From Limnanthes douglasii subsp. nivea (Eukaryota; Streptophyta; Magnoliopsida; Brassicales; Limnanthaceae): a stretch of 64,000 nucleotides of DNA. The stretch is taken from NCBI GenBank assembly GCA_036936605.1, contig JAUPFV010000002.1, forward strand, positions 322,416,893-322,480,892. The letters run 5' to 3'. The position numbers were made by a program, and so were the translations under genes. The notes beneath the pieces were generated by a model that saw only the letters and a program-made list of their open reading frames with translations, did no database searches and was not told the origin of the DNA. This document shows positions 9,570-20,248 of the stretch, piece by piece; the first letter of the stretch is position 1, and each line of letters starts with the position of its first letter.

Positions 9570-10480
9570 ATACATTATTTGAGCTGGACTAACCATGGTG
9601 TGGGCAATAAAGGAACCTTAAGAAGATTAAAATCATTAATAAAACCATAAAATATTGATTTCATTGTTCTTCAAAAGCCAATGATATCAATTCATAAAGT
9701 GGACAAAATTTCAAAATAAATTGGGTTCACCAATGATAAAGCTAATATTAATAATAAAATATGAATATTTTTGAAAGATAACTTTCAAATATATTTTTTT
9801 TGAAAATAATGACCAACTTTTCTGTATGATGGTGAAACAATCCTCATTGAATAAATAGTTTATGTTCGGTATCATATATGATAAATGCTCAAGAAATCAA
9901 AGACTATCATTATGGAACAATCTCAGATAAATCTCCACAACTAACTAAGAGTGGTTACTTGCTGGAGTTCAATGAAATAACAAACGCAATTGAGAGGTAC
10001 AAACGATTTCAACAGTATGATCCTGGATTGTCAACTTGAGGATCCAGGATATACTAGTTCAAAATACACTTGGTATAATAATAACAAGCATAATAGATTA
10101 GATAGAACATTACACAATTCAACATGGAGTGATTATTTCAATATCACAAGGGTCAATAATCTAGCAGGAACTGAGTCACATTATTCTCCTTGCGTATATC
10201 CATCTCATCTCAAAATAACAAATGAATTCTTTCATTCCAACTCCAAAATATGTGGATCCTTCACAATGATATCCTAAAATTGTTAATTAAAGTTGGAGAT
10301 AACATCTTTCCGGTGACCCAATAACAATCTCTAGTCAAAATTAAAAAAGATTAAAAAATAAATTAAAAATATGGAACAAAGACATTTTTGGCAATATTTT
10401 TGACAGTTTTGCCCAAGTTGTTGAAAAATGTTAGGATTGTTGAATCGTTGCTTGAGGAACCTTAAAACATAATAATAAAA
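9570..10480 (+). pseudogene. LINE endonuclease domain fragment
   Basis: The plus-strand translation shows a degenerate LSW...GVGNKGTLRRLKSLI start, then IDFIVLQKPM (equivalent to the VFLQET motif of the APE-type endonuclease). Further on are DFNSMI and YTWYNNN..RLDRTLHN..W, then a degenerate TESHYSP in place of the family SDHSP motif. After 10330 a segment equivalent to LKxLKxKLKxWNKDIFGNIF follows, the usual linker before the reverse transcriptase. Several frameshifts are present. The element stops near 10500 in a rearranged inverted repeat, and the RT domain is absent. Confidence 0.75.
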
Positions 10481-10544
10481 TCAATTTTTTTTTTAAATTA
10501 GAGCTATCCACTTGAATTTATTGGCCGAAAAAGAGGAATTCTAG

Positions 10545-10760
10545 CAACAAATGAGTACCTTTATTTGGTATACAACTAGAGGCATTCATATTGGCCGAAG
10601 TTTTGCTCTAAATCGAATGGAGAAAAAATAGATGGTCTTTGAATCCAAATCTAGTGCTGAGATTTGACACAAAATACTTATGCATTTTCATGATCCAAGA
10701 TTGCGTCACATGCAATGCAATCAAAGAAGTTGTATACCAAATAAAGGTACTCATTTGTTG
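10545..10760. repeat. 32-bp perfect inverted repeat with 152-bp spacer
   Basis: The left arm at 10545-10576 starts CAACAAATGAGTACC and the right arm at 10729-10760 is its exact reverse complement. Next to the right arm, GATCCAAGATTGCG occurs three times (near 10692, 10762 as GACCCAAGATTGCG, and 10779). A transcript would form a long hairpin. Confidence 0.9.
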
Positions 10761-10794
10761 ACCCAAGATTGCGTCACATGATCCAAGATTGCGA

Positions 10795-11040
10795 TGCATA
10801 TCCTCTTCAAATAATTATTGGTTTTGTTGGACTTAGGATTGAGTAACTAGATTTAAATTTTGTTGGTGTTTAAAATGATTTTTATGTAGGTTTTATAGAT
10901 TTTGTGGGAAAATAAAAGAAAAATAAAATCATTAAAATTATTGTATAGACTATTTATTTAGTTTTATGCGAGACTAGCCTGAATAGAAAAGTATTAGAAC
11001 TTTTATATAGCTATTCTAGTTTTGTTTGATTTTAAGTTTC
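10795..11040. repeat. Dispersed repeat shared with 63020-63265
   Basis: About 240 bp in the same orientation as 63020-63265. Shared features are GCATATC.TCTTCAAATAAT, a GAGTAACTA.ATTTAA block, AAATAAAATCATTAAAATTA and CTATTTATTTAGTTTT. Identity is about 80 percent by eye. It is non-coding and may be part of an LTR or of a third copy of the MADS-region duplication. Confidence 0.8.
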
Positions 11041-11377
11041 AAAAGGTATTCAGTTATCATTTTTGGATTTGTAGATATTATCGGTAGAGATTAAAAAAAT
11101 CATCCATAAACTTTAAAATTAGATGTTCACTAGAAGCATAACCACGTTCTTCAAATTTATTAACAAATTTATCTTGTATACTTTTAAAAACTTTCTTAAC
11201 CTATTCTCTTAGGTTAAAAAAAATAGTTGTATAAAACAAGTGTGACATTAGCTAAGTGAAAAGCTATAGCCAATTACTTGAATTTATTGAATCAACAATC
11301 CAAAATACAATTGGAAACAACCATACAAATGAACTAAAAATAACATAAACAAGTATAGGAATATTAAATCGACATTC

Positions 11378-11715
11378 ATGGATTATTTATATTTAAATTT
11401 AAATAAAATTATTTCGATCATTCGCAAATCAACAATTACCATAACTATTTTTACGATCAATCCAACTATGATTACCACAATTAAGCATTCTATTCAATTT
11501 AAAAAAGAACTAGATGCAGATCCAAATACGCACATCATAGATTTTCTTGAATTTTATTACATGTTCAACTTTGATGTTGTCTTGAAAATAGAATCAAACT
11601 ACTATTTTTTCTATTATCTCTTCAGGAATAAATCTAAAGGTTGGTTGATTTCACTACGGTCCAGAGTAATCAACACTTGCGATGAGTAAGTCTAATTGTT
11701 TACATGAAATCTTTT
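11378..11715 (+). pseudogene. Gypsy gag fragment (Athila-like), copy A
   Basis: An open frame at 11378-11689 contains IQFKKELDADPNTHIIDFLE, YMFNFDVV and YYLFRNKSKGWLISL, ending INTCDE. This matches the Retrotrans_gag core, where the family pattern is close to QF.GxPxEDPNxHL..FLE, DTFxFNGV, FPFSLRDKAKxWLNSL and TTWDE. The usual arginines are lost. It ends where the Tat-type gypsy sequence begins, near 11716. Confidence 0.7.
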
Positions 11716-13240
11716 CCATCAAGAAGGATGTCAGGAAATGTTTGCCAAGCTGGCCAGCTGGGCCTAAAGTACATGGAAAAATGGGTTCTATTCAGCTTTT
11801 ATGTCCATAAACTTCATCAATACTCACCTATGGAGGATCTCCTCGGTCAATGTTCTTCTTGAAAATTAGATGGAGCCCCCAAACCAAAACGATGTTGTTA
11901 AGAGATTAATATCACTTGACAACAAGGTAATTATGCTAGTTTAAAATAGATCTAAAACTCATATGCCCTCGAAAAAGAAGGATAAAAAGAAAAAAGAAAT
12001 TACCAGCTCCTCCATAAATCTGAGGCCAACAAAAGAAGAGAAGAAAATAAAGATAAAAGCAAATGAAGCTAGTATCCCAACCATCAAAGAAGGGGTCGAG
12101 GCCGAAACTTCTTAAAAAAGAAAGAAAATTGCTGCCCCGAAAATGAAAAGAGCTCTTCAAAGACTCCTCCAATCAAAAGGGCAGAAAGTAGTATTGAGTT
12201 ACCTCCCTCGGAGATGCCTCCCATAAAAGCGGAAGAAATTGTTGTTGAAGATCACCAAGGAGATGTCACCTTAAACTCTGAAGAACTTTTTAGTGTAGAA
12301 GAACTTCAAGACCTTTACCAGGATATGGATCGTTCAGTTTGACATATCCAAGACATCAACTTACTGCTCATCTTTTTTCTGAAATTTGGACTCCAACCTT
12401 CCACCAGGTGCCTCATCTTCCAATCTCACGCCTTACAATAATAAGAGATTCATGCAGATTGAAGAGCCATCCGAAGAAGTTTCATTTTCCATACAACCTT
12501 TTTCTAACCTTGAAGCAACAAAACAAAGTTATGCACAAAAGTGGACTATGCTCGAAGCCACTTGGAAATTATGACTAAAGATATGGTTCGATAGATAAAA
12601 GAAGGTGAGGCAGAAAAGATGATGAGAGAATGGCAGACACATCACTCACAAGTTTCAGGTGTTTCAGGCTGATAGGTTGGAATTCATCAAAGGAACCATC
12701 TGCCTCAAACGTCATTTAAGAGCCGTTCATGATAAAAAAAACAACCGAACTTAAAACTTCCCCCCTAGCAGAACTAGATGAGCTTAAGGCTAAACAAATC
12801 AGGGAGATAACTGAAGAACATAAAAAATGCTATTCTTTTCAAGAATCTCTGAACGCAAATGAAGAAGAAAAAAAAATTGTCTGACAAAATGGAAGCACTC
12901 AGTACAACATTCCAAAGAGAAAAGCAATTTGTTGTGCAAGCTGCCCAAACTCAATGTGGATTGGATACCCTTGATGCGATTAAAAATTCCAAGGAGAAAT
13001 AAACAATCATACTGATATACAAAGTTTAAGAAGCAGTTACAAAAGAAAAATTTACAAGCTTTTGGGAATTAGTGCTCATAGAAAATCATCGTAGTGATGC
13101 ATTCGCAGCTATACCACCTGACTTCTCCGGAGAAACGGCTCAGAAAAAAATGAGAATGGGTCTGAGAAAGAAGGAAATTCATCTAAAGGAAAATCCGAAC
13201 AAGACGAGTAGTTGTTGTTTTTATTTTGTGAATGCTTGAC
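11716..13240 (+). pseudogene. Antisense ORF region of Tat-type gypsy, copy A
   Basis: The plus-strand coding remnant lies downstream of the integrase and antisense to it. In-frame islands are a lysine-rich SKKKDKKKKEI stretch (about 11965), AEEIVVEDHQGDV and VEELQDLYQDMDRS (12230-12340), a coiled-coil-like run ITEEHKKCYSFQESLNANEE (12810-12870) and MEALSTTFQREKQFVVQAA (12890-12950). The end reads IPPDFSGETAQKKMRMGLRK to a stop near 13240. Tat-lineage elements are known to carry extra ORFs, some antisense, between integrase and the 3' LTR; assignment here is by position and composition. Many frameshifts break it. Confidence 0.55.
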
Positions 13241-13403
13241 AATTCAGCATTTAAAGTTATATTTTGTAAGATCGAAAAACACACTTCAATGACCAAACAT
13301 CATTCTTATTTCTTTACTTTTTGCCAGCTTAAGTCATTAAAACTTTCAATTTTTGTATAACTTAATATTTCAAACACAAATAGTGTATTTAAATCACATA
13401 TAC

Positions 13404-13712
13404 CACCTAGAATATAACTGGTGCATTTAAAGAAGATATAGCATCTCAATTAAACCTAGTGCGTTAAAAGAATGTATAACACCTCGAATATAACTGATGC
13501 GTTTAAAGAATGCATATCACCTCAAATAAAATTGGTGCGTTTAGAGAACGTATAGAACCTCAAATAAAATTGGTGCATTCAGATAACATTAGCACCTCGA
13601 ATACTACTAGTGCATTTAGAGAATGATAGCACCTCGAATACTACCAGTGCGTTTAGAGAACTTAGTACCTCGACTACTACTTTTGCGTTTAGAGAACGTT
13701 AACACCTCAAAT
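13404..13712. repeat. Minisatellite, unit about 36-39 bp, copy A
   Basis: About eight units of the form ACCTCGAATACTACTAGTGC plus GTTTAGAGAACGTATAGC. It lies between the antisense ORF and the end of the integrase, the hypervariable 3' region of Tat/Ogre-type elements. Confidence 0.85.
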
Positions 13713-13829
13713 ATGGTTTATGGTTTTTTTTAATGAAAAATGATTTTAATAATTGTATAACATTTATTCTTGGTCAACAAATTCAAAACAACCATTGGCC
13801 AAAAAAGAATTTTATTAATATCTTCGAAT

Positions 13830-14490
13830 ACATAAATGACACCTCGTGAAAACCTTCATGGGTCAACATGATAGGAAATAGTATGTCAATTACTCAAAAT
13901 GTATTAAACGAAAAAATCACTCCAAATATAGTTTCAAATGTTCTATATTCTAAGGATGTTGAAGTAATATGCCTTGCTCGTCATAAAAGTGATATGTACT
14001 CGGATTTAACTCCATTACCACATAAGGACCCTCCCACTTCGAGGCATTTTTCCAAGTCGCTTGTCCTTTGTATGAAGGAATATTTTCCTCAAAAATTTCT
14101 CACCTGTTTTAAAATCCCTCCTTTGTCACCTTAAAATTATAGCGACTCCTCATCAAAGTTTGATAATAATTCATATTCAAATGTGCCCTAACTCTTTTCT
14201 CCACGATCAGGTGTAGGTGTGTTCGCTTTTCCTATTCATTTAGGTCTTCTGAATAATAAAATACTCTATAAGAAGGTAAAGTAGATCATGTAGGGCTAAT
14301 AGCATCCATACCATATACTGAGGCAAAATGAGTTTCTTGAGTAACCTGTCTAAGAGTTCTAGGATAAACCAACAACACCTCTTGCAAATGATTAAGTCAT
14401 TTCCCTGAAGCACCTATTAAATGTTTCTTCAAACCCTCTAGAATAGACCTATTAATTACCTCAACTTAATCAGTATGTAAATTCTAAGTT
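13830..14490 (-). pseudogene. Gypsy integrase C-terminal half, copy A
   Basis: The minus-strand translation reads NRSILEGLKKHL, then SGKWLNHLQEVLLVYPRTL and QETHFASVYGMDA. This matches the gypsy integrase segment with the pattern ILxGLKKRL..KGxWVDELxxVLWxYRTT..xTGETPFxLxYG. Further on are SRYNFKVTKEGF and WEGPYVV, the GPY-type end. It is broken by stops and truncated at 14490, where unrelated sequence (14490-14750) begins. Confidence 0.8.
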
Positions 14491-14755
14491 TATATACTAT
14501 TTGGGGTGCTTCATCCTCTAATTATCCATTCGATGTGGCTCTGGAGTTATTGAATATCACACAAATATATAACAATGATTGGGGAAAATTAAGATCACTT
14601 TGTTTATTAAAAAAACAAAAGTATTTGAATAAAATAATCTCATGTTTGTTTAAATAAATGAAATATTGATTATATATTAATAATTTATTATTTAACAAAT
14701 AACTTATATGATTTGGACTTTATCACAAATACATTGTAAATTAGGTCTCACCTGC
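14490..14755. repeat. Tail segment homologous to 41815-42070
   Basis: Shares TTTATATACT.TTTGGGGTGC-like sequence, CAAATATATAA.AATGAT, AAATATTGATTATATATTAA and AACTTATATGAT.TGGACTT with the right end of the D2 homology. In D2 it directly follows sequence equivalent to 25640, so the order here is rearranged. Confidence 0.75.
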
Positions 14756-15234
14756 TAGTATGATATTTTTCACTTTATATCAAGGAATCTGCATGACTTT
14801 GCTATTGGTTATACTCTAAAAATATCTCATACTAGTTGAGATATTTAAGTTAACTTATATATTGTATATTATTTTCCATCTAAGAGATGTGGGACAGCTG
14901 ATCAAGTGAATGGTCAAGCTTATTTTTTAACACTCTTCATTAAACTTGATTCGATATAATGGTCATGATATTTGCAATAGTGAGATGTAATGGGCATGAT
15001 ATTTTTCATAGTGCCATCGCAGATATGACAGCTTGTTAGACACATCGTTTAGAAATTCATTGTGATACCATGACAGAAAAGTGATAATAATTGATATGTT
15101 TATTTCAATAAGCATATTGCTCATATATATATATATATATATATACGGATTATAGCAAGAGCTAATTGTGACTATAATCAATACATCCAATCCTAGTTAT
15201 GACTATAATCAACACATCAAATGATAATTATGAT
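14756..15234. other. AT-rich spacer with (TA)n
   Basis: No gene seen. There is a (TA)11-12 run at about 15122-15145 and a short inverted motif (AAATATCTCA...TGAGATATTT) near 14819-14849. Confidence 0.5.
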
Positions 15235-16118
15235 TTTCAGTACCACGAAGGAGGGATGCGTCATTTTCAACATCAAAGACTCATACAATGCAATTCGAGA
15301 GCCTGCTCCATCTGTGGGGTGGGCGGGGTTAGTATGGAATAAATACAACATTTCGCGCCACTTCTTTTATATCTTGGCTCGCTATTAAAGGAAAACTTGT
15401 CACCAGAGACAAGATTATTAGTTGGGATACAATACCCGAACTGAATTCCCTCTCTGCTCCTGTGATATGTAAACTATATCTCACATCCTCTTTGAATGTA
15501 GTTTCACTCAGAGTATCTGGAATGTGGCAAGTAATAAACTTGGCTTCCCATTTCAATCTTTTAGGTGGCAATCTTGGATTCTAGAGGCTTCAAGATGGTC
15601 AATCAAACACGTGAAAATTGTACTTGGGGCACGTGTTTCAACGCGATCGTCTACCACGTTTGGAAGGAGAGAAATTCAAGAATTTTTGGATCTGCTCCCG
15701 CTATGGCTTCCTCAACCTCTTACCAAATCTTATCAGACCTCCGATACAGATTTCATGGTACCAAGATTTCCTGGCAGACGTAGTTGGTCACTCTCTAACT
15801 TAATTGTTCTCTTCTTTTCTTTCCTTGTTTCATGTGATCTCTTTATCGGGCTGGAGCATAGACGCTGACTGCTTGCACCTGGGGCCTGCATATGTATCCG
15901 AGTTACCACCCTTACATTTCTTCATCAGTTTTATTTATCATGCGATGTTTACCTCTGGTGCCACTTCGCTGTGCTGGGTAATGGGACACAGACTAAATTT
16001 AGTCATTTCTTGTCTTCTCATTGACTTTTATTGTTGCAAAGTATCAACTCGGGGTATACCCCAGGATTATGTATGAACCTTTTTAATTAATTTAAGCTTT
16101 TTTTACAAAAAAAATAAA
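15235..16118 (+). mobile_element. 5'-truncated LINE 3' end (zf-RVT domain to poly(A))
   Basis: The plus-strand translation in several frames gives SYNAIREPAP..GWAGLVWNKYNISRHFFYILA and ISHILFECSFTQSIWNV. Then comes TCFNAIVYHVWKERNSRIFG and ILSDLRYRF. This is the reverse-transcriptase zinc-binding region and C-terminal tail of plant L1-type LINEs (the WNxxIPRHSFxxW, HLFFECxFxxxIW and YHIWxERNxRIF patterns). A 3' UTR of about 290 bp ends in an A-rich tail at about 16106-16118. It lies exactly between repeat units A and B. A related minus-strand end lies at 63290-64000. Confidence 0.8.
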
Positions 16119-16136
16119 AATGTTAAATCGACATTT

Positions 16137-16475
16137 ATGGATTATTTATATTCAAATTTAAATAAAATTATTTTGATCATTCGCAAATCAACAACTACCA
16201 TAACTATTTTTACGATCAATCCAACTATCATTACCACAATTAAGCATTCCATTCAATTTAAAGAAGAACTAGATGCAGATCCAAACACGCACATCATAGA
16301 TTATCTTGAATTGTATTACATGTTCAACTTTGATGTTGTCTCGAAGAAAGAATCAAACTACTATTTTTTCTATTATCTCTTCAGGAATAAATCTAAAGGT
16401 TGGTTGATTTTACTACGGCCCAGAGTAATAAACACTTGCGATGAGTAAGTCTGATTGGTTACATGAAATGTTTTC
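16137..16475 (+). pseudogene. Gypsy gag fragment (Athila-like), copy B
   Basis: The frame 16137-16448 keeps IQFKEELDADPNTHIIDYLE, YMFNFDVVSKKES and LFRNKSKGWLILLRP, with a few substitutions relative to copy A. The gag reading stops near 16478, where the gypsy sequence of the opposite strand starts, so the Tat-type element apparently inserted into an Athila gag. In D2 (39935-40740) the gag runs on without that insertion. Confidence 0.7.
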
Positions 16476-16477
16476 CA

Positions 16478-17741
16478 TAAAGAAGGATGTCAGGAAATTT
16501 TTACCAAGCTGGCTACTTGCGCCTAAAGTACATGGGACAATGGGTTCCATTCAGCCTTCATGTTCATAAAATTCATCAATACTCACCTATGGAGGATCTC
16601 CTCGGTCAATGCTCTTCTTGAAAATTTGATGGAGCTCCCAAACCAAACGATGTTGTTAAGAAACTAATATCACTTGACAACAAGGTAATTATGCTAGTTT
16701 GAAATAGATCTAAACGTCATCTGCCCTCGAAAAAGAAGGGTAAAAAGAAAAAAGAAATTACCAACTCCTCCATAAATCTGAGGCCAACAAAAGAAGAGAA
16801 GAAAGGAAAGATAAAAGCAAATGAAGCTAGTCTTCCAACCATCAAAGAAGGGGTCGAGGCTGAACCTTCTTAAAAAAGAAAGAATATTGCTTCCCTGAAA
16901 ATGAAAAGAGCTCTTCAAAGACTCCTCCAATCAAAAGGGCAGAAACGAGTATTAAGTTACCTCCCTCGGAGATGCCTCCCATAGAAGCTGAAGAAATTGT
17001 TGTTGAAGATCACCAAGGAGATGTCAACTTAACTCTGAAGAACCTGTTAGTGTAGAAGAACTTCAAGACCTTTACCAGGATATGGATCGTTCAGTTCGAC
17101 ATATCCAAGACATTATTAACTTACTGCTCATCTTTTGTCTAAAATTTGGACTCAAACCTTCCACTAGTGGCAGATATGTTGGAATTCATCAAATGAAACA
17201 TCCATCTCAAATGTCATTTAAGAGCCTTTCATGATAAAAAAAACAGTCAAATTTAAAACTTCCCCCCTAGCAGAACTAGATGAGCTTAAGGCTAAACATT
17301 TCGGGGAGATAACTGAGGAACATAAAAAATGATCTTCTTTTCAAGAATCTCGGAACACAAATGAAGAAGAAAAAAAGAAATTGTCTGGCAAAATGGAAGC
17401 ACTAAGTACAACATTCCAAAGAGAAAAGCAAGTTGTTGTGAAAGCTGCCCAAACTCAATGTGGATCCGATACCCTTGATACGATTAAAAATTCCGAGGAG
17501 AAATAAACAATGTACTGTTATGCAAAGTTTATGCAGCAGTTACAAAAGCAAATTTGTCAAGATTTTGGGAATTAGTGCCCATAAAAATCATCCTAGTGAG
17601 GTATTCGCACCTATACCACCTGACTTCTCCGGAGAAATGGCTCAGAAAAAAATTAGAATGGGTCTGAGAAAGAAGGAAATTCGTCCGAAAGAAAATCTGA
17701 AGAAGATGAGTAGTTGTTGTTTTTATTTTGTGAATGCTTGA
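16478..17741 (+). pseudogene. Antisense ORF region of Tat-type gypsy, copy B
   Basis: Shares in-frame islands with copy A: AEEIVVEDHQGDVN, VEELQDLYQDMDRSVRHIQD, MEALSTTFQREKQVVVKAA and, near the end, IPPDFSGEMAQKKIRMGLRK with a stop at 17741. The frame 17460-17741 is open for 93 codons. A 300-500 bp part of the middle of copy A is absent. Heptad-like spacing in the EEHKK...EEEKKKLSGKMEAL part suggests a coiled coil. The function of this extra protein is not known to me. Confidence 0.55.
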
Positions 17742-17905
17742 CCATTCAGCATTTAAAGTAATATATAGTAAGATCGAAAAACACACTTCAATGACCAAAC
17801 ATCGTTCTTATTTCTTTACTTTTTGCCAACTTAAGTCATTAAAACTTTGAATTTTTGTATACCTTAATAATTCAAACAAATAGTTTATTTAAATAACATA
17901 TATTA

Positions 17906-18252
17906 CGTAGAAGAAAACTGATGCGTTTAAAGAAGATATAGCATCTCAAATAAACCTGGTTTGTTAGAAGAACGTATAATACCTCAAATATAAATGATGC
18001 GTTTAAAGAATGTATATCATCTCAAATAAAATTATTTGCGTTTAGAGAACGTATAGCACCTCAAATAAAATTGGTGCATTTAGATACCATTAGCACGTCG
18101 AATACTACTAGTGCATTTAGAGAATGATAGCACCTCAAATACTACCAGTGCATTTAGAAAACTTCAGTACCTCGAATACTACTTTTGCGTTTAGAGAACT
18201 TCAGTACCTCGAATACTACTTTTGCGTTTAGAGAACGTGAACACCTCAAATA
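17906..18252. repeat. Minisatellite, copy B
   Basis: Same 36-39 bp unit as 13404-13712 but with one additional unit: the AGAACTTCAGTACCTCGAAT unit occurs twice near 18155-18235. The number of units therefore differs between A and B. Confidence 0.85.
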
Positions 18253-18389
18253 TTGTTTATGGTTTTTTTAATGAAAAGTGATTTTAATAATCGTATAACA
18301 TTTATTCTTGGTCAATAAATTCAAAACAACGATTGGCCGAAAAATAATTTTATTAATATCTTCAAATACATAAATGACACCTCGTTAAA

Positions 18390-19430
18390 ACCTTCCCGGG
18401 CCAGCAAGATAGGAAATAGTATGTCAATTACTCAAAACGTATCAAACGAAAAAATCACTCCAAATATAGTTTCAAATGTTCTATATTCTAAGGATGTTGA
18501 AGTGATATGCCCTGCTTATCATAAATGTGATATGTACTCGGCTTTATTTGCTCAATTACCACATGAGGACCCTCCCAATTCGGGGTATTTTTTGAAGTCG
18601 CTTGTCCTTTGTATGAAGGAATAATTTCCTCAAGAATTTGTCACCTACTTTAAAATGCCTCCTTTCTCACTTTAAAATTATAGCGACTGCTCATCAAAGT
18701 TTAATAATAAGTCATATATAAATGTGCCCTAACTCTTTTCTCCACGATCAAGTGTAGGTGTGTTCGTTTTTCCTATTCATTTACCTCTTCTAAATAATAA
18801 AATACTCTATAAGAAGGTAAAGTAGATTATGTAGGGCTAACAACATCCATACGATATACTAAGTCAAAATGAGTTTCTTGAGCAACTTCTATAGGATTTG
18901 TACGATAAACCAACAACACCTCCTGGAAATGGTTAAGTCATTTCCCTGCAACACCTATTAAATGTTTCTTTAAACCCTCTAGAATATACCTATTACTAAC
19001 CTCTACTTGATCATTTGCTTTGGGGATGAAAAGATGTAGAAAAGCATTATGTAATACCCCTCAAAATGCAAAAAGAAGTCATTTCTCTATTTTTAAATTG
19101 AAGACCATTATCTGTGGTGATTTTCCAATGAACTCCAAAATGGCAACAAATATTATTCATAATGAACTGAATAACATCCTTGGCTTTTCTACCAGAAAAT
19201 GGTTTAGCTTTAGCCTACTTCAGAACGTAATCTACCTCCATAATAACCATTCGACGTTCTCCAGAGGCTATATGCAATGGTCCTACCAAGTCTATTCCTC
19301 ATCTATCAGAAGGAGTAGCTTCAGAAATAGTCGTAGGATGAACTACTCGTTTGTGAATATAATTTGCAAACCGTCGACAAATCTCACAACGTCTAACTAA
19401 AACTTTACGATCATTCATAATTGAAGGCCA
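18390..19430 (-). pseudogene. Gypsy integrase (G1)
   Basis: The minus-strand translation shows a zinc-finger-like segment (YYWPSIMNDRKVLVRRCEICRR), the core (DLVGPLHIASG.RRMVIMEVDY, KAKPFSGRKAKDVIQFI, HFGVHWKITTDNGLQFK) and the LEGLKK and YGMDA parts seen in unit A. TDNGLQF carries the second catalytic Asp of the D,D,E triad; the first Asp sits in DLVGP. Stops and frameshifts interrupt it. Confidence 0.8.
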
Positions 19431-19791
19431 ATAATATCATGCAACTAAAACCCTACGCGTTAAATACTTAAACCCACAACGAGTGAACATTTACCTTCAT
19501 GCAACTCATATAAAATTTCCTGAGACTTTTGCATACCCAAATAAGACAACAATTGTCTACTTAACGATTTTTTTTGTATTAGACTCCTTCTAACACAACA
19601 TAACCATGGACCTTGTACCTTAACTTTTCAGTCATTTGTGTATCTTTTGTTAACATACCTCTTAGTAAAAAAATAAGGATTTCAGACCTCCTATCACTTC
19701 GAATTATGTATGGAGTAACAAATATTTCCTCAACATATTTACATTGTTTTGACCATGTTAAAACTGAAGGACTTACCTGTAGCAATATCCA

Positions 19792-20110
19792 TCAATATTC
19801 ATCAGTATAAGAAATTGATGCTAAAGAATCAACAACTATATTATATCCTCGGTTAATGTGCTCGACTATCACTTTGTCAAACAAAAGAGTCAAATTTTGA
19901 AGCTCGTATAGATACAAAATTATATGATCTCTCTTAGCCTCGGATACACATGCCATATGATTTTCCACTAGCTGCAAATTTGTTTCCAAATGAACTGTTG
20001 TCTCTCCATAAATATTTACAAGCCTTAAACCAGCTAATGTAGCCTCATATTTAGCCTTATTATTAAACGCATGAAAGTTAAATTAAAAATTTTGGTACAT
20101 TGTCCCCCCA
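19792..20110 (-). pseudogene. Second RNase H-like domain (aRNH) of G1
   Basis: The minus-strand translation reads FNAFNNKAKYEATLAGLRL, ETNLQLVENHM and YNIVVDSLASI. This matches the pattern NNEAEYEALLAGLRLA, SDSQLVVNQ and SxxADALAxLAS of the additional archaeal-type RNase H that marks Tat-lineage gypsy elements. The Glu in NNEAE is changed to Lys and the Asp of SDSQL to Thr/Asn, so it would be inactive. Confidence 0.7.
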
Positions 20111-20248
20111 AAAGGAGAAACTAACTGAACCCCACACTAGATCTCAATATCCTAGAACCACCACCATTTCGAACCACCCACGTCGAAGTTTCTGGGATGA
20201 CCTCTTTATCTGTCTTCTCATCTGATCGACTCGAGCTTTTATAACGAT

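Larger units (their letters stand above)
11362..14490. repeat. Direct repeat unit A
   Basis: Collinear with unit B at 16121-19012, about 90-93 percent identical by eye. Each holds an Athila-type gag start, an antisense-ORF region, a minisatellite and the C-terminal half of a gypsy integrase. Unit A stops near 14490 inside the integrase while B continues into the full pol. A has about 500 bp (around 12370-12670) that are missing in B. Confidence 0.9.
16121..19012. repeat. Direct repeat unit B
   Basis: Collinear with unit A. It begins immediately after the LINE poly(A) tail and continues beyond 19012 into the rest of a gypsy pol that A lacks. Confidence 0.9.

Noticed and set aside
11936..12172. 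Phe/Leu-rich minus-strand frame, repeated at 16694-16930, resembling a membrane protein
   Set aside because: It is the complement of the Lys/Glu-rich antisense-ORF region (SKKKDKKKKEI). The repeat is due to the A/B duplication, and the hydrophobicity is a strand artefact.
15804..16076. Open frame of 90 codons on the plus strand
   Set aside because: It lies in the 3' UTR of the LINE at 15235-16118 and has no family resemblance.
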